Of a DNA stretch of 64,000 bases, positions 49,743-59,033 are shown in pieces (positions within the stretch are counted from its first letter, which is position 1; every line of letters begins with the position of its first letter). Made by a program: the position numbers and the translations under genes. Where the stretch lies: NCBI GenBank assembly GCA_045545095.1, contig JAZQAG010000041.1, forward strand, positions 83,046 through 147,045, written 5' to 3'. This stretch comes from Phocaeicola_A sp045545095. GTDB taxonomy: Bacteria; Bacteroidota; Bacteroidia; Bacteroidales; Bacteroidaceae. The notes under the pieces are model-generated. The model made no database searches. It worked only from the letters and a program-made list of their open reading frames with translations, and was not told the DNA's origin.

Positions 49743-50474
49743 GTGAATTTAGTCATTGATATAGGAAATACTACCGCTAAAATCGCGGTTTTTGACAGCC
49801 AAGAACCGGTAGAGGTTGTCCATACATCCAATCGGACATTATCTTCATTAACCGGAATCACGGGTAAGTATCCTATCAAAAAGGGAATAGTCTCTTCTGT
49901 CATAACCCTGACAGACGAAGCGAAGACGACATTAGCCAACATCGGCATTCCCTTGTTGTTTTTCACGCCTGAAACACCCATACCAATCACAAATCTGTAT
50001 GAAACGCCCCAGACATTGGGGAGCGACAGATTGGCAGCCGTAGTTGCAGCAAACGATATGCACCCCGGACACGATGCCTTAGTGATTGATGCCGGCACCT
50101 GCATTACATATGACTTTATAGATGCAGCCGGCAATTACAGGGGAGGAAATATCTCTCCTGGGGTGGATATGCGTTTGAAGGCTTTGCACACATTCACAGA
50201 CAAATTACCCCTGATTTCTGCAGAAGGAAAATGCCAGTCTTGGGGAAGCACGACCGAAGGAGCCATCCGGAGTGGAGTCATCCGAGGTATCGAGATGGAA
50301 ATGAGCGGATATATCATTGAAACATCCCAGAAACACCCCGACCTTTACGTTTTTTTAACGGGAGGAAACAACTTTTCCTTTGATATGAAAATAAAAAACA
50401 CCATCTTTGCAGACAAATATCTTGTCTTAAAAGGATTGAATAGAATATTGAACTATAATGAGACTATATCATAA
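49743..50474 (+). CDS. coaX: Type III pantothenate kinase
   Basis: First step of coenzyme A synthesis. The GTG start at 49743 puts the phosphate-1 motif VIDIGNTTAKIAVFD at the N-terminus (DIGNTT at 6-11). LGSDRLAAVVAANDMHPG and VIDAGTCITYDFIDAAGNYR are the type III signatures, followed by GGNISPGVDMRLKALHTFTD and STTEGAIRSGVIRGIEMEMS. At 243 residues the length is normal. A TTACTTTG box 24 bp upstream (49712-49719) may be its -7 element. It overlaps the next gene by 17 bp. Confidence 0.93.
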   Translation: MNLVIDIGNTTAKIAVFDSQEPVEVVHTSNRTLSSLTGITGKYPIKKGIVSSVITLTDEAKTTLANIGIPLLFFTPETPIPITNLYETPQTLGSDRLAAVVAANDMHPGHDALVIDAGTCITYDFIDAAGNYRGGNISPGVDMRLKALHTFTDKLPLISAEGKCQSWGSTTEGAIRSGVIRGIEMEMSGYIIETSQKHPDLYVFLTGGNNFSFDMKIKNTIFADKYLVLKGLNRILNYNETIS

Positions 50475-51747
50475 CACGCTTGGTGCAGTACTGATTGCGC
50501 TCTTTATCACAGCATCCGCTTGGGGACAGAATGGCTCCAATTCGCCACTTTCCCGATACGGATTCGGCCAATTGGCAGATCAAAGTTTGGGAAGCAACCG
50601 CGCCATGGGAGGAGTCGGCATAGGACTACGCGACGGTTCACAAATCAACGTCAGCAATCCTGCATCATATACAGCGGTGGACTCTCTGACATTCTTGTTC
50701 GAAACAGGATTCTCCATACAGAATGCCAATTTTAGTGACGGTGTCACCAAAATGAATGTAAAGAATTCCAGTTTCGATTATTTAGCCATGCAATTCCGCC
50801 TGTTCAAGGGGATGGGCATGTCATTAGGCTTCCTCCCCTACTCCAATGTCGGTTATAGTTTCAGTTCTACCGAAAAGATTCCGGCCCAGAGTATTTGGGA
50901 TGATCCCACTACCGTTACCCGTTCTTACACTGGCGATGGCGGCCTTCATCAAGCATTTATCGGTGTCGGATATCAATTATTGCCATCCCTCTCTGTGGGT
51001 GTCAATGCATCTTATCTGTTTGGTAATTTTACGCACAAAGTTTCTGCCACATTCAGCGATGCCAACATCTATCCCTTGTCACGCAAATATTATGCAGAAA
51101 TCAGTGATATCAAGTTGGATTTTGGCGCCCAATACACTCAGAAATTGAATGCCAAAAACCTGTTGACCATTGGTGCCACCTATTCACTCGGTAAAGATTT
51201 GAACGCTATCAGTTCCTATATATCCCAACAGAAGCTGAACGGAGGTGTTGTCCTTACCGACAGTGTACAGAATCTCCGTAAAGCATTCCAACTTCCCCAT
51301 GCCTTCGGTATAGGAGCTACATGGACCTATGACAACCGTCTGATTGTTGGAGCAGATTTCTTGCTCCAAAAATTCAGCGACACTCGCATTTTCGGAGAAG
51401 AAGGTACATTGGCTGACCGGATGAAGTGCTCCGTAGGTGCAGAGTTTCTGCCAGGTCTTTCCGGAAATTTCTTCCAACAGTTGAAATATAGGGTTGGAGC
51501 CTATTATTCCAAGCCTTATGTCAAAGTTAACGGACAGGATGCCGCCCACGAATATGGCATTGGTGCCGGATTGGCCATCCCTATCAGAACCTGGGGATGG
51601 ATGAGTCAGACTTCGATTATCAGCATCAGTGGAGAATGGGTTAAGATAGATCCTAAGATAAAAGGAGTCCTGACAGAGAATTACCTCAGATTGAATATCG
51701 GTCTGACCTTCAACGAATGTTGGTTCCAAAAACAAAGAATCAGATAA
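50458..51747 (+). CDS. Outer-membrane beta-barrel protein (FadL-like)
   Basis: Outer-membrane protein of 429 residues translated from inside the end of coaX (17-bp overlap). Signal peptide LGAVLIALFITASAWGQ, then NGSNSPLSRYGFGQLADQSL and SNRAMGGVGIGLRDGSQINV with SNPASYT, resembling the N-terminal hatch of FadL/OmpP1 channels. The remainder is amphipathic strands with GVNASYLFG and YLRLNIGLTF near the end. The last residues (FNECWFQKQRIR) extend past the final strand, unlike typical barrels. It belongs to a conserved envelope cluster with the TPR protein, LptC, CorC and PpiD downstream. Substrate unknown. Confidence 0.78.
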   Translation: MRLYHNTLGAVLIALFITASAWGQNGSNSPLSRYGFGQLADQSLGSNRAMGGVGIGLRDGSQINVSNPASYTAVDSLTFLFETGFSIQNANFSDGVTKMNVKNSSFDYLAMQFRLFKGMGMSLGFLPYSNVGYSFSSTEKIPAQSIWDDPTTVTRSYTGDGGLHQAFIGVGYQLLPSLSVGVNASYLFGNFTHKVSATFSDANIYPLSRKYYAEISDIKLDFGAQYTQKLNAKNLLTIGATYSLGKDLNAISSYISQQKLNGGVVLTDSVQNLRKAFQLPHAFGIGATWTYDNRLIVGADFLLQKFSDTRIFGEEGTLADRMKCSVGAEFLPGLSGNFFQQLKYRVGAYYSKPYVKVNGQDAAHEYGIGAGLAIPIRTWGWMSQTSIISISGEWVKIDPKIKGVLTENYLRLNIGLTFNECWFQKQRIR

Positions 51748-51772
51748 TAATAACAAACATAAAACCAAATCA

Positions 51773-53176
51773 ATGCGATTCATTATGAAGACAAAGATGA
51801 CAACCCTCATGCTTGCACTCACATTGGGTGCAACCGGTTCTTTTGCCCAGCACATTGCAAAAGAGGACAGATTCGGACACGGTCAAGACAGTATCACCTG
51901 TCTTCAAAACATCAGCTTGTATAGCGAGCATATGAAGACCAAGAGCTATGCCGAAGCTTACGAGCCTTGGAAGGATGTATTTTATAAACACCCAACAGCC
52001 CGTCATAGCATGTATGACGATGGTCCTACAATTTTGCGCGAGCTCATCAAAGCCGAAACTGACGAGACTAAAAAAGCAGCACTCGTTCAGGAATTGTTGG
52101 GTACATATGACCAGCACATCAAATATTTGGATGACGTAAACGAACTGCGCAAGCGTCCTCTGACCAAAGCCAGCATCTTGGAAAAGAGATCACACGACTA
52201 CGTGGTATATACCAAGCCTTTGGATGCCGTAAAAGCTCACGCTATGTTGGTCGAAGTTCTTAGCTTGGATCCCGAAAATGCCGGATTCCAAATCATGCTT
52301 GACCTGATGAACATCTCTTCAGCCATTGCCAAGCAGAAAGAAAGCCACAAGGAGCAAATCATAAAGGACTATCTGCAAACCAGCACTCTTGCAGCCAACA
52401 ACATCAGTAAGGCTAAGGCCAACGCAGAGAAGGGAGATGCCAATCAGGCTACTTACGAAAAGATTGCCACCATGTGGGAACAGGTAAAGGGCAATATCGA
52501 CGGTTACTTCATCAACAGTGGTGCGGCCAATTGCGAGAGTTTGCAGGCTATCTATGCTCCTCAAGTAGAAGCCAACAAGGAGAATCTGGACTATCTGAAG
52601 CAAGTCGTTCAAGTTATGGCTATGCTCAAATGTACAGACCAGGAGGCTTATATGGCTGCTGCCGAATATGCCCACAATATCGAACCGACATCACGCTCAG
52701 CCGCAGGTTGCGCCAGCCGTTATCTTAAGAGAGGCGACACCAATAAAGCGATGGAGTTTATGGATCAGGCTATCGAGTTGGAGACTGACGATACTGAAAA
52801 GGCTGACTATGCATACAAAGCAGCTCAGATTCTTTACTCTATGAAGCAATTGAGCAAGGCCAAGAGCTATGCCAACAAGGCTATCTCGTTGAATGGAAAC
52901 CATGGTGCTGCCTATATCCTCATTGCCAACATGTATGCTTCAAGCCCCAAGTGGAGCGATGAGCCTGCAATGAACAAATGTACCTACTTTGCCGCTATCG
53001 ACAAGTTGATCCGTGCTAAAACTGTTGACCCCAGTGTTGCAGAAGAAGCCAACAAATTGATTGGTTCCTATTCAGCCTATACTCCGAAGCCCGAAGACCT
53101 CTTCTTCATCGGATTGAAGAAAGGTGACAGCGTAACAATCGGTGGTTGGATTGGAGAAACTACAACCATCAGATAA
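51773..53176 (+). CDS. Secreted TPR protein
   Basis: Exported protein of 467 residues. The signal peptide is TTLMLALTLGATGSFA; the start may be the ATG at 51773 or the one at 51785 (MKTKMTT), which gives a tighter signal. The mature chain is helical throughout with TPR-like repeats: SEHMKTKSYAEAYEPWKDVF (about 50-69), CASRYLKRGDTNKAMEFMDQ and AAQILYSMKQLSKAKSYANK (about 310-375). No catalytic motif. It sits between an outer-membrane protein and lptC, with the LptC start 13 bp after its stop, and is presumed to act in the periplasm in envelope assembly. Confidence 0.8.
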   Translation: MRFIMKTKMTTLMLALTLGATGSFAQHIAKEDRFGHGQDSITCLQNISLYSEHMKTKSYAEAYEPWKDVFYKHPTARHSMYDDGPTILRELIKAETDETKKAALVQELLGTYDQHIKYLDDVNELRKRPLTKASILEKRSHDYVVYTKPLDAVKAHAMLVEVLSLDPENAGFQIMLDLMNISSAIAKQKESHKEQIIKDYLQTSTLAANNISKAKANAEKGDANQATYEKIATMWEQVKGNIDGYFINSGAANCESLQAIYAPQVEANKENLDYLKQVVQVMAMLKCTDQEAYMAAAEYAHNIEPTSRSAAGCASRYLKRGDTNKAMEFMDQAIELETDDTEKADYAYKAAQILYSMKQLSKAKSYANKAISLNGNHGAAYILIANMYASSPKWSDEPAMNKCTYFAAIDKLIRAKTVDPSVAEEANKLIGSYSAYTPKPEDLFFIGLKKGDSVTIGGWIGETTTIR

Positions 53177-53189
53177 TCCAACAAGTAAT

Positions 53190-53816
53190 ATGTCAACTCT
53201 ACAAGGGAGAAGAATATTCACACAATGCTTAAACATAACAGTGGCCTTATGGGTCGCTGTTATGTTTGTTTTATTTCCTGCTTGTTCAAATCAGGACAAG
53301 AAACTTACTGATGCCGTACCAAACCGGGACTCACTACCGGTGATGAGAACCGTAGGAGTAGAAAGCTACATTTCAGATTCAGGAGTTATCAGGTATAAGA
53401 TTATTGCAGAAGAATGGAATATCTATGACAAACTTGACCCTCCCTACTGGTCATTTGAGAAAGGATTGTACCTGGAACAATTTGACGAAGACTTCATAGC
53501 CGAAGCAACCATAAAAGCTGATACGGCCTATTATTACGACAAGAAGAAATTGTGGGAACTCCGCCACAATGTCCACATTGAAAATCGCGAACAAGAAAAG
53601 TTCGACACGGAACTTCTGTTTTGGGACGAGCAAAGAAAGAAAGTCTATTCCGATAAGAAAATTCGTATCGAGCAAGCAGACAAGATTATTATCGGACATG
53701 GTTTTGAGTCCAATCAGGAACTGACCGACTATGTCATCCACAACACGGAAGGAATCTTCTACATAGATGATGAGACCACCTCACCATCTGATTCTATTCC
53801 ATCCGATTCCATTTAA
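53190..53816 (+). CDS. lptC: LPS export protein LptC
   Basis: Periplasmic component of the lipopolysaccharide export machine, anchored in the inner membrane; it passes LPS from the LptBFG extractor to LptA. The ATG at 53190 gives a single hydrophobic N-terminal segment (NITVALWVAVMFVLFPAC), with a lipobox-like Cys. The mature 180 residues are the beta-jellyroll repeat typical of the LptA/C fold (YISDSGVIRYKIIAEEWNIY, FDEDFIAEATIKADTAYYYD, LRHNVHIENREQEKFDTELL). The C-terminus is Ser/Asp/Pro-rich. An in-frame codon upstream (53142) overlaps the TPR gene and is rejected as start. Confidence 0.85.
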   Translation: MSTLQGRRIFTQCLNITVALWVAVMFVLFPACSNQDKKLTDAVPNRDSLPVMRTVGVESYISDSGVIRYKIIAEEWNIYDKLDPPYWSFEKGLYLEQFDEDFIAEATIKADTAYYYDKKKLWELRHNVHIENREQEKFDTELLFWDEQRKKVYSDKKIRIEQADKIIIGHGFESNQELTDYVIHNTEGIFYIDDETTSPSDSIPSDSI

Positions 53817-53842
53817 CGCATTCACTATACCTTATTAAATAT

Positions 53843-55102
53843 ATGGGCGACATCATCATACAAATTATCATCACATTGGCATTCTCTGCTTTTTTTTCGG
53901 GTATGGAGATTGCATTCGTTTCATCCAACAAGTTACGTTTTGAGTTGGAGAAGATGAACAGCAACATCACCTCCCAAATCCTCACCATCTTCTACAAACG
54001 CCCTAACGACTTCATATCCACCCAATTGGTCGGTAATAATATAGCCCTTGTCATCTATGGTATTCTGATGGCGGAATTAATCGAACAGAACCTGCTGAAA
54101 GGGGTCATTGAGAACGAATTTCTTTTGGTTTTGAGCCAAACCATCATATCCACCCTCATCGTATTATTTACCGGAGAGTTCATGCCCAAAACCCTTTTCA
54201 AGATAAATTCGAACAAGACATTGCAACTTTTTGCACTGCCAGCATTCATTTGTTATATTGTACTCTACCCTATCTCCAAGTTTGCCTCATTACTGTCCAA
54301 TGGTATTCTCCGTTTGGTAGGAATACGGACGAACAATGACAATTCCAATATCGCATTCACCCGTGTGGATCTCGATTATTTCATACAGTCAAGCATTGAG
54401 AGCAAGGATAACGAAGAGATTCAGGACGAAGTGAAGATCTTCCAGAATGCACTCGACTTTTCCAGCATCAAACTTAGAGACTGCATGGTTCCCCGAACCG
54501 AAATCATTGCCGTGGAAGAGGGCGCTACATTGGACGAGCTGAAATCACGTTTCATCGAGTGCGGACTATCCAAAGTCATTGTCTATAAAGAGAATATTGA
54601 CAATATAATCGGCTATATCCACTCCTCCGAGATGTTCCAACATGCCGAAGAGTGGCAAAAACATCTCAGCCAAATCCCCTTTGTTCCCGAAACCATGTCT
54701 GCCCACAAGTTGATGCAGCTATTCATGCAACACAAAAAGACATTGGCTGTTGTTGTTGACGAGTTCGGTGGCACTTCAGGTATCGTAGCACTCGAAGACT
54801 TGGTGGAGGAGATTCTGGGAGAGATTGAAGATGAACATGACACTTCCAACTATGTAGCTAAGCAGGTTGGTGAAAATGAATATGTCCTCTCTGCCCGTTT
54901 GGAGATAGAGAAGGTCAATGAACTCTTCAAATTGGATCTCCCCGAAGAGGATGACTACCTGACTCTGGGCGGTTTGATATTACACCAGTATCAGAGTTTT
55001 CCCAAGTTGCACGAAATCGTTCAAATTGGACAGTTTCAGTTTAAAATCATCAAGATGACAGCCACTAAAATAGAGCTTGTACGCCTTAAAGTGACAGAAT
55101 AG
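53843..55102 (+). CDS. CorC/HlyC-family CNNM-CBS membrane protein
   Basis: Membrane protein of 419 residues with the three-part layout of the 'hemolysin-related' CorC family, linked to magnesium/cobalt handling. The CNNM (DUF21) transmembrane domain spans about 1-165 (FFSGMEIAFVSSNKLRFELE, then GEFMPKTLFKIN). Two CBS motifs follow at about 200-330 (FSSIKLRDCMVPRTEIIAVE and VDEFGGTSGIVALEDLVEEI), and a CorC/HlyC C-terminal domain occupies about 345-415 (LSARLEIEKVNELFKLDLPE, YLTLGGLIL). All pieces look intact. It follows lptC by 26 bp. Confidence 0.92.
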   Translation: MGDIIIQIIITLAFSAFFSGMEIAFVSSNKLRFELEKMNSNITSQILTIFYKRPNDFISTQLVGNNIALVIYGILMAELIEQNLLKGVIENEFLLVLSQTIISTLIVLFTGEFMPKTLFKINSNKTLQLFALPAFICYIVLYPISKFASLLSNGILRLVGIRTNNDNSNIAFTRVDLDYFIQSSIESKDNEEIQDEVKIFQNALDFSSIKLRDCMVPRTEIIAVEEGATLDELKSRFIECGLSKVIVYKENIDNIIGYIHSSEMFQHAEEWQKHLSQIPFVPETMSAHKLMQLFMQHKKTLAVVVDEFGGTSGIVALEDLVEEILGEIEDEHDTSNYVAKQVGENEYVLSARLEIEKVNELFKLDLPEEDDYLTLGGLILHQYQSFPKLHEIVQIGQFQFKIIKMTATKIELVRLKVTE

Positions 55103-55146
55103 TTCATTTTTCTACAAAAAAAGTAGGTCAGCTTGTTGATTTTTCG

Positions 55147-55154
55147 TATCTTCG
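55147..55154 (+). promoter_or_regulatory. -7 box for PpiD/SurA-like gene
   Basis: TATCTTCG, the same variant as before topB, 52 bp upstream of the ATG at 55207. A -33 TTTG is not visible at the expected distance. Confidence 0.45.
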
Positions 55155-55206
55155 TGCGCTAATTGCAGAAACAAGAAAAACAATAATAATAAAAACGTTA
55201 AATTCA

Positions 55207-57342
55207 ATGGCAACATTACAAAAGATTAGAAGTAAAGGCCCCCTGTTGGTCATTATTATCGGTCTTGCACTCTTTGCCTTCGTAGCAGGAGATGCATGGA
55301 AAGCCTTGCAGCCTCACACAGGCAAGCAAGACATTGGTGAAATCAATGGCGAGACAATCTCTGCCCAGGATTATGAAAAGATGGTGAATGAATACGCTGA
55401 AGTTTACAAGTTCAGCCGCCAGACCTCTTCTGTCAGTGACGAAGAACACACCCAAATCAAAGACGAAGTGTGGAACAATTTGGTAAGCAGCAAAATTCTG
55501 GAGAAGGAAGCTGAAGCATTAGGTTTACAGGTTACCGATGCAGAAATCAAAGCTATCCTGAATGCAGGAACTCATCCCATGTTGCAACAGACACCGTTCC
55601 AGAATCCTCAGAGTGGTGCATTTGATGTAGATATGCTGAAGAAGTTCTTGGGCGAAGCAGCCACTATGGATATGAGCCAATTGCCTCAGCAGTATGCAGA
55701 GTACTATCAGTCCATGATCAATTATTGGAATTTCATTGAGAAGAATCTGCGTCAAAGCCTGTTGGCCGAGAAGTACCAGTCACTTATCAACAATTCTCTG
55801 ATTTCCAACCCCATCTCTGCCGAAGGAGCTTTCAATGCCGCCAATACGACAATGAATCTCCTCGTAGCAGCTATCCCTTACACTGCTATTGCCGATTCTA
55901 CTGTTACAGTTAGCGACAGCGAAATCAAGAAACTTTACAACGAGCGCAAAGAGATGTTCGCCCAGTTCAACGAAAGCCGCGACATCAAGTATGTGGATGT
56001 TTTGGTGACTCCCAGCGTAGAAGACCGCAATCAGTTGGAGAATGAAGTAAACGAGTATTCAGCCCAGTTGGCTGCTGCCGATGTTGAGTTGGCCCCATTC
56101 ATCAGAAGCACCAATTCTACAGTGCTTTATTCAGAAGTTCCTGTGAAGAGTTCAGCTTATCCTTTGGATATCAAGAATCGTCTCGACACAGTCAGCGTAG
56201 GCAAGGTTGTTCCTACCTACTACAACCGTTCAGACGATTCATTCAACACATTCAAGGTTGTTGCCAAGGTCAACGAGCCCGACTCTGTCCAATACCGTGT
56301 TATCCAGGCTCCTGCAGAGACAGAAGAGGCTGCCGCTATATTGGCTGACAGTATCTTGAATGCCATCAAGGGAGGTGCTGATTTCGCTGAATTGGCCAAG
56401 AAGTATGGTCAGACAGGTGAAACTATGTGGCTTTTCGGTGCCCAATACGAAGGCTCTCCTATCGAAGCTGAAAATGCTACATTGATCAACACACTGAACA
56501 ACACCGCTGTCAACGAAGTGAAAGTTCTCAAATTGGGACAAGCCAACCTCGTACTCCAAGTATTGGACCGCAAGGGCATGACAGACAAGTATCAGGTAGC
56601 AGTCGTTAAGCGTCCTATCGAGTTCAGCAAGGAGACCTACAATGCTGCTTACAACAAGTTCAGCCAGTTTGTAGCTGCTAACGGAACATTGGAGAAGTTG
56701 GAAGCCAATGCCGAAGAGAACGGTTACCGTTTGTTGGAGCGCAAAAACTTCTTCAGCAACGAGCACAATGTAAGCAACATCGCTGGCACACGCGAAGCGT
56801 TGAAATGGATTTTCGATGCAGAGGTAGGCGAAGTGTCTCCACTCTATGAGTGTGGTAACAACGACCATATGCTCGTAGTAGCAGTTACCGGTATCAACGA
56901 AGAGGGTTACACTCCCGTCAAGAATGTAGCTGAAATGCTGAAATCAGAAGTTATCCGCGACAAGAAAGCAGAAAAACTGATGGCCGAGTTGCAGAATGCC
57001 AAGAGCATCAACGATGCCAAAGCCATCGCCAATGTTGTGACAGATACCATCAAGCACGTAACATTCTCTGCTCCTGCTTATGTATCAGTTACTCGCGGAA
57101 GCGAACCTGTTATCGGTGCCGTAGCATCGTTGACAGAGGTTGGTCAGGTGACCGCTCCTATCAAGGGTAACTCTGGAGTTTACCTCATCCAGGTACTCGA
57201 CAAGCAGAACCCAAGCAGCCAGTTCAATGCTGCTACCGAAGAGGCCAAGTTGAATGCCGTTTCTTCTCGTGCTGCCAGCCGTTTCATGAACGACCTCTAC
57301 CTCAAGGCAGACGTTAAGGACGAGCGTTACCTCTTCTTCTAA
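55207..57342 (+). CDS. PpiD/SurA-like peptidylprolyl isomerase
   Basis: Periplasmic folding factor anchored by one N-terminal membrane helix (GPLLVIIIGLALFAFVAGDA, about 10-29). The chaperone domain (SurA N-like) occupies about 35-230; the parvulin-type rotamase domain is at about 340-440 (VQYRVIQAPAETEEAA, GADFAELAKKYGQTGE), and a second, less clear helical region follows. The 711-residue length and single membrane helix match PpiD more than SurA. It ends the coaX-to-foldase envelope cluster and has a strong terminator after it. The isomerase domain has degenerate residues, as in many PpiD, so chaperone activity may dominate. Confidence 0.9.
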   Translation: MATLQKIRSKGPLLVIIIGLALFAFVAGDAWKALQPHTGKQDIGEINGETISAQDYEKMVNEYAEVYKFSRQTSSVSDEEHTQIKDEVWNNLVSSKILEKEAEALGLQVTDAEIKAILNAGTHPMLQQTPFQNPQSGAFDVDMLKKFLGEAATMDMSQLPQQYAEYYQSMINYWNFIEKNLRQSLLAEKYQSLINNSLISNPISAEGAFNAANTTMNLLVAAIPYTAIADSTVTVSDSEIKKLYNERKEMFAQFNESRDIKYVDVLVTPSVEDRNQLENEVNEYSAQLAAADVELAPFIRSTNSTVLYSEVPVKSSAYPLDIKNRLDTVSVGKVVPTYYNRSDDSFNTFKVVAKVNEPDSVQYRVIQAPAETEEAAAILADSILNAIKGGADFAELAKKYGQTGETMWLFGAQYEGSPIEAENATLINTLNNTAVNEVKVLKLGQANLVLQVLDRKGMTDKYQVAVVKRPIEFSKETYNAAYNKFSQFVAANGTLEKLEANAEENGYRLLERKNFFSNEHNVSNIAGTREALKWIFDAEVGEVSPLYECGNNDHMLVVAVTGINEEGYTPVKNVAEMLKSEVIRDKKAEKLMAELQNAKSINDAKAIANVVTDTIKHVTFSAPAYVSVTRGSEPVIGAVASLTEVGQVTAPIKGNSGVYLIQVLDKQNPSSQFNAATEEAKLNAVSSRAASRFMNDLYLKADVKDERYLFF

Positions 57343-57374
57343 GAAGATTAAAAGACAAAAGATATATCATTCAG

Positions 57375-57408
57375 AAAGGCTGTGTCCCGTGGGGCACAGC
57401 CTTTTCTA
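57375..57408 (+). terminator. Terminator of PpiD-like gene
   Basis: 14-bp stem (AAAGGCTGTGTCCC / GGGGCACAGCCTTT with one G-T pair), 2-nt loop, then TCTATTTCT. It lies 32 bp after the stop codon. Confidence 0.92.
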
Positions 57409-57462
57409 TTTCTATATTAAAGAAAACAATCACATTGCTAAAGTAATAAAAAAGGGATAACC

Positions 57463-57493
57463 TTTGGAAATAGTAAGAATATCACTATTTTTG
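57463..57493 (+). promoter_or_regulatory. Promoter of GH28 gene
   Basis: TTTG (57463-57466), 19-bp spacer, TATTTTTG (57486-57493), a good consensus match. The leader to the ATG at 57538 is about 38 nt. Confidence 0.72.
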
Positions 57494-57537
57494 CAATCGA
57501 AACTAAATCACAAATTATTAATACCATACTTGATCTT

Positions 57538-58881
57538 ATGAAGAGACTAATGATTCTGTTACTGGCAACCCTGCTGGTAATCCCTGCAAGTTTTGCAGCC
57601 AAGAAGTCCAAAAAGAATGTGGACTTGTTCCCAGACGGGACTGTCGTTCCCGAATGGTTCCACCAGAACACCCCCGTGGACATCAACCAATTGGGAAAGA
57701 AATACGTACTTACCGATTATGACATTTTTGCCGACGGACGCCTGCACACCGAAGAGATTCAAGCCCTCATCGACAAGGCTGCTGCCAATGGTGGAGGTGT
57801 CATTGTCATCCCCCGAGGCACCTATATGACCGGAGGTCTCCATTTCAAGCAGGGAACCCATCTCTATTTGGAAGATGGCGCCACCCTTCTCGGTTCTGAT
57901 TTCATAGGTGATTACCCCTTGGGCAAGACCCGTATCGAAGGCGAGACCTGCACCTATTTCGGTGCCCTCATCAATGTCGATGGTTTGGACGGATTCACCA
58001 TCTCTGGCAAGGGTACCATCGACGGAAACGGTCTGCGTTACCACAAGCAGTTCTGGCTCCGCCGCAAGTGGAACCGCCAATGCACCAATAAGGACGAACA
58101 ACGCCCCCGTCTGGTCTATGTCTCCAATTGCAAGAATGTACAGATTGAAGGTGTGAAGTTGCAGAACTCTGCCTTCTGGACCACCCATATCTACAACAGC
58201 GAGAATGTGAAATTGCTCAATCTCTCCATCTATTCACTCTCAAGCCCCAATTATGCCAAAGGTCCCAGCACCGATGCCATCGACCTTGATGTAGTGAAGA
58301 ATGTATTGGTGAAGGGATGCTATATGTCAGTGAACGATGATGCTATCGCCATGAAAGGTGGCAAAGGCCCATGGGCTGACGACCCCACCAAGAGCGAAGG
58401 AAACGGAGGCAACGAGAATGTCATCATCGAGGATTGCACCTACGGCTTCTGCCACGGATGCCTCACTTGTGGTTCAGAGTCCATCTTCAACCACAATATC
58501 GTCCTACGCCGCATTCAGGTTGACGAAGCAGCCCGCCTGCTTTGGTTGAAGATGCGTCCCGATACCCCCCAACGCTACGAGTACATCACTGTTGAGGATA
58601 TTACAGGAAGTGTAGGCCAGTTCATCTATATCCAGCCCTGGACACAGTTCTATGACCTGAAAGACCGCAAAGACCCTCCCATGTCATACAGCGACCATAT
58701 CACCATGCGCAACTGCAAGATGGAGGTAGGCACATTCTTCAACGTAAAGAGTCAGGATGACCAATACAAACTGTCCAACTTCCACTTCGAGAATCTGGAC
58801 ATCAAGGTCACCAAGAATGCCAATTTCCATCAGGAATATGTTGATGGCTTCGTTGTCAAGAATGTGAACTTGGAGCAATAA
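57538..58881 (+). CDS. Glycoside hydrolase family 28 (polygalacturonase-like)
   Basis: Secreted right-handed beta-helix glycosidase of 447 residues, probably acting on pectic galacturonan or rhamnogalacturonan. Signal peptide MKRLMILLLATLLVIPASFA. The GH28 active-site set is present: D246 in GPSTDAIDLD, D267-D268 in VNDDAIAMKGG, H306 in FCHGCLTCGSES, and RLLWLKMRPDT for the substrate-binding Arg/Lys. The opening GKYVLTDYDIFADGRLHTEE and GGVIVIPRGTYMTGGL are typical of exo-acting bacterial members. It stands alone with its own promoter and terminator, not in a polysaccharide locus; pectin esterase-like enzymes are elsewhere in the window (4413, 20003). Confidence 0.9.
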   Translation: MKRLMILLLATLLVIPASFAAKKSKKNVDLFPDGTVVPEWFHQNTPVDINQLGKKYVLTDYDIFADGRLHTEEIQALIDKAAANGGGVIVIPRGTYMTGGLHFKQGTHLYLEDGATLLGSDFIGDYPLGKTRIEGETCTYFGALINVDGLDGFTISGKGTIDGNGLRYHKQFWLRRKWNRQCTNKDEQRPRLVYVSNCKNVQIEGVKLQNSAFWTTHIYNSENVKLLNLSIYSLSSPNYAKGPSTDAIDLDVVKNVLVKGCYMSVNDDAIAMKGGKGPWADDPTKSEGNGGNENVIIEDCTYGFCHGCLTCGSESIFNHNIVLRRIQVDEAARLLWLKMRPDTPQRYEYITVEDITGSVGQFIYIQPWTQFYDLKDRKDPPMSYSDHITMRNCKMEVGTFFNVKSQDDQYKLSNFHFENLDIKVTKNANFHQEYVDGFVVKNVNLEQ

Positions 58882-58910
58882 GCCGCTGAAATCATTTCAG
58901 CATAGTTTGA

Positions 58911-58946
58911 AATAGGTATGGACATCAATCCATACCTATTTTTATT
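58911..58946 (+). terminator. Terminator of GH28 gene
   Basis: Perfect 11-bp stem AATAGGTATGG / CCATACCTATT, 8-nt loop, followed by TTTATT. It lies 29 bp past the stop codon. Confidence 0.92.
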
Positions 58947-58986
58947 ACTTTTACTTTCCTATGTTTCTCCATTCGGTATTTTGTCT

Positions 58987-58994
58987 TATCTTTG
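58987..58994 (+). promoter_or_regulatory. -7 box for SlyD-like gene
   Basis: TATCTTTG fits TAnnTTTG; a TTTC at 58964-58967 is 19 bp upstream as a one-mismatch -33. The leader to the ATG at 59034 is about 35 nt. Confidence 0.6.
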
Positions 58995-59033
58995 CACCAT
59001 ATAATCATAAGAACATAACATATAAAGAAAAGA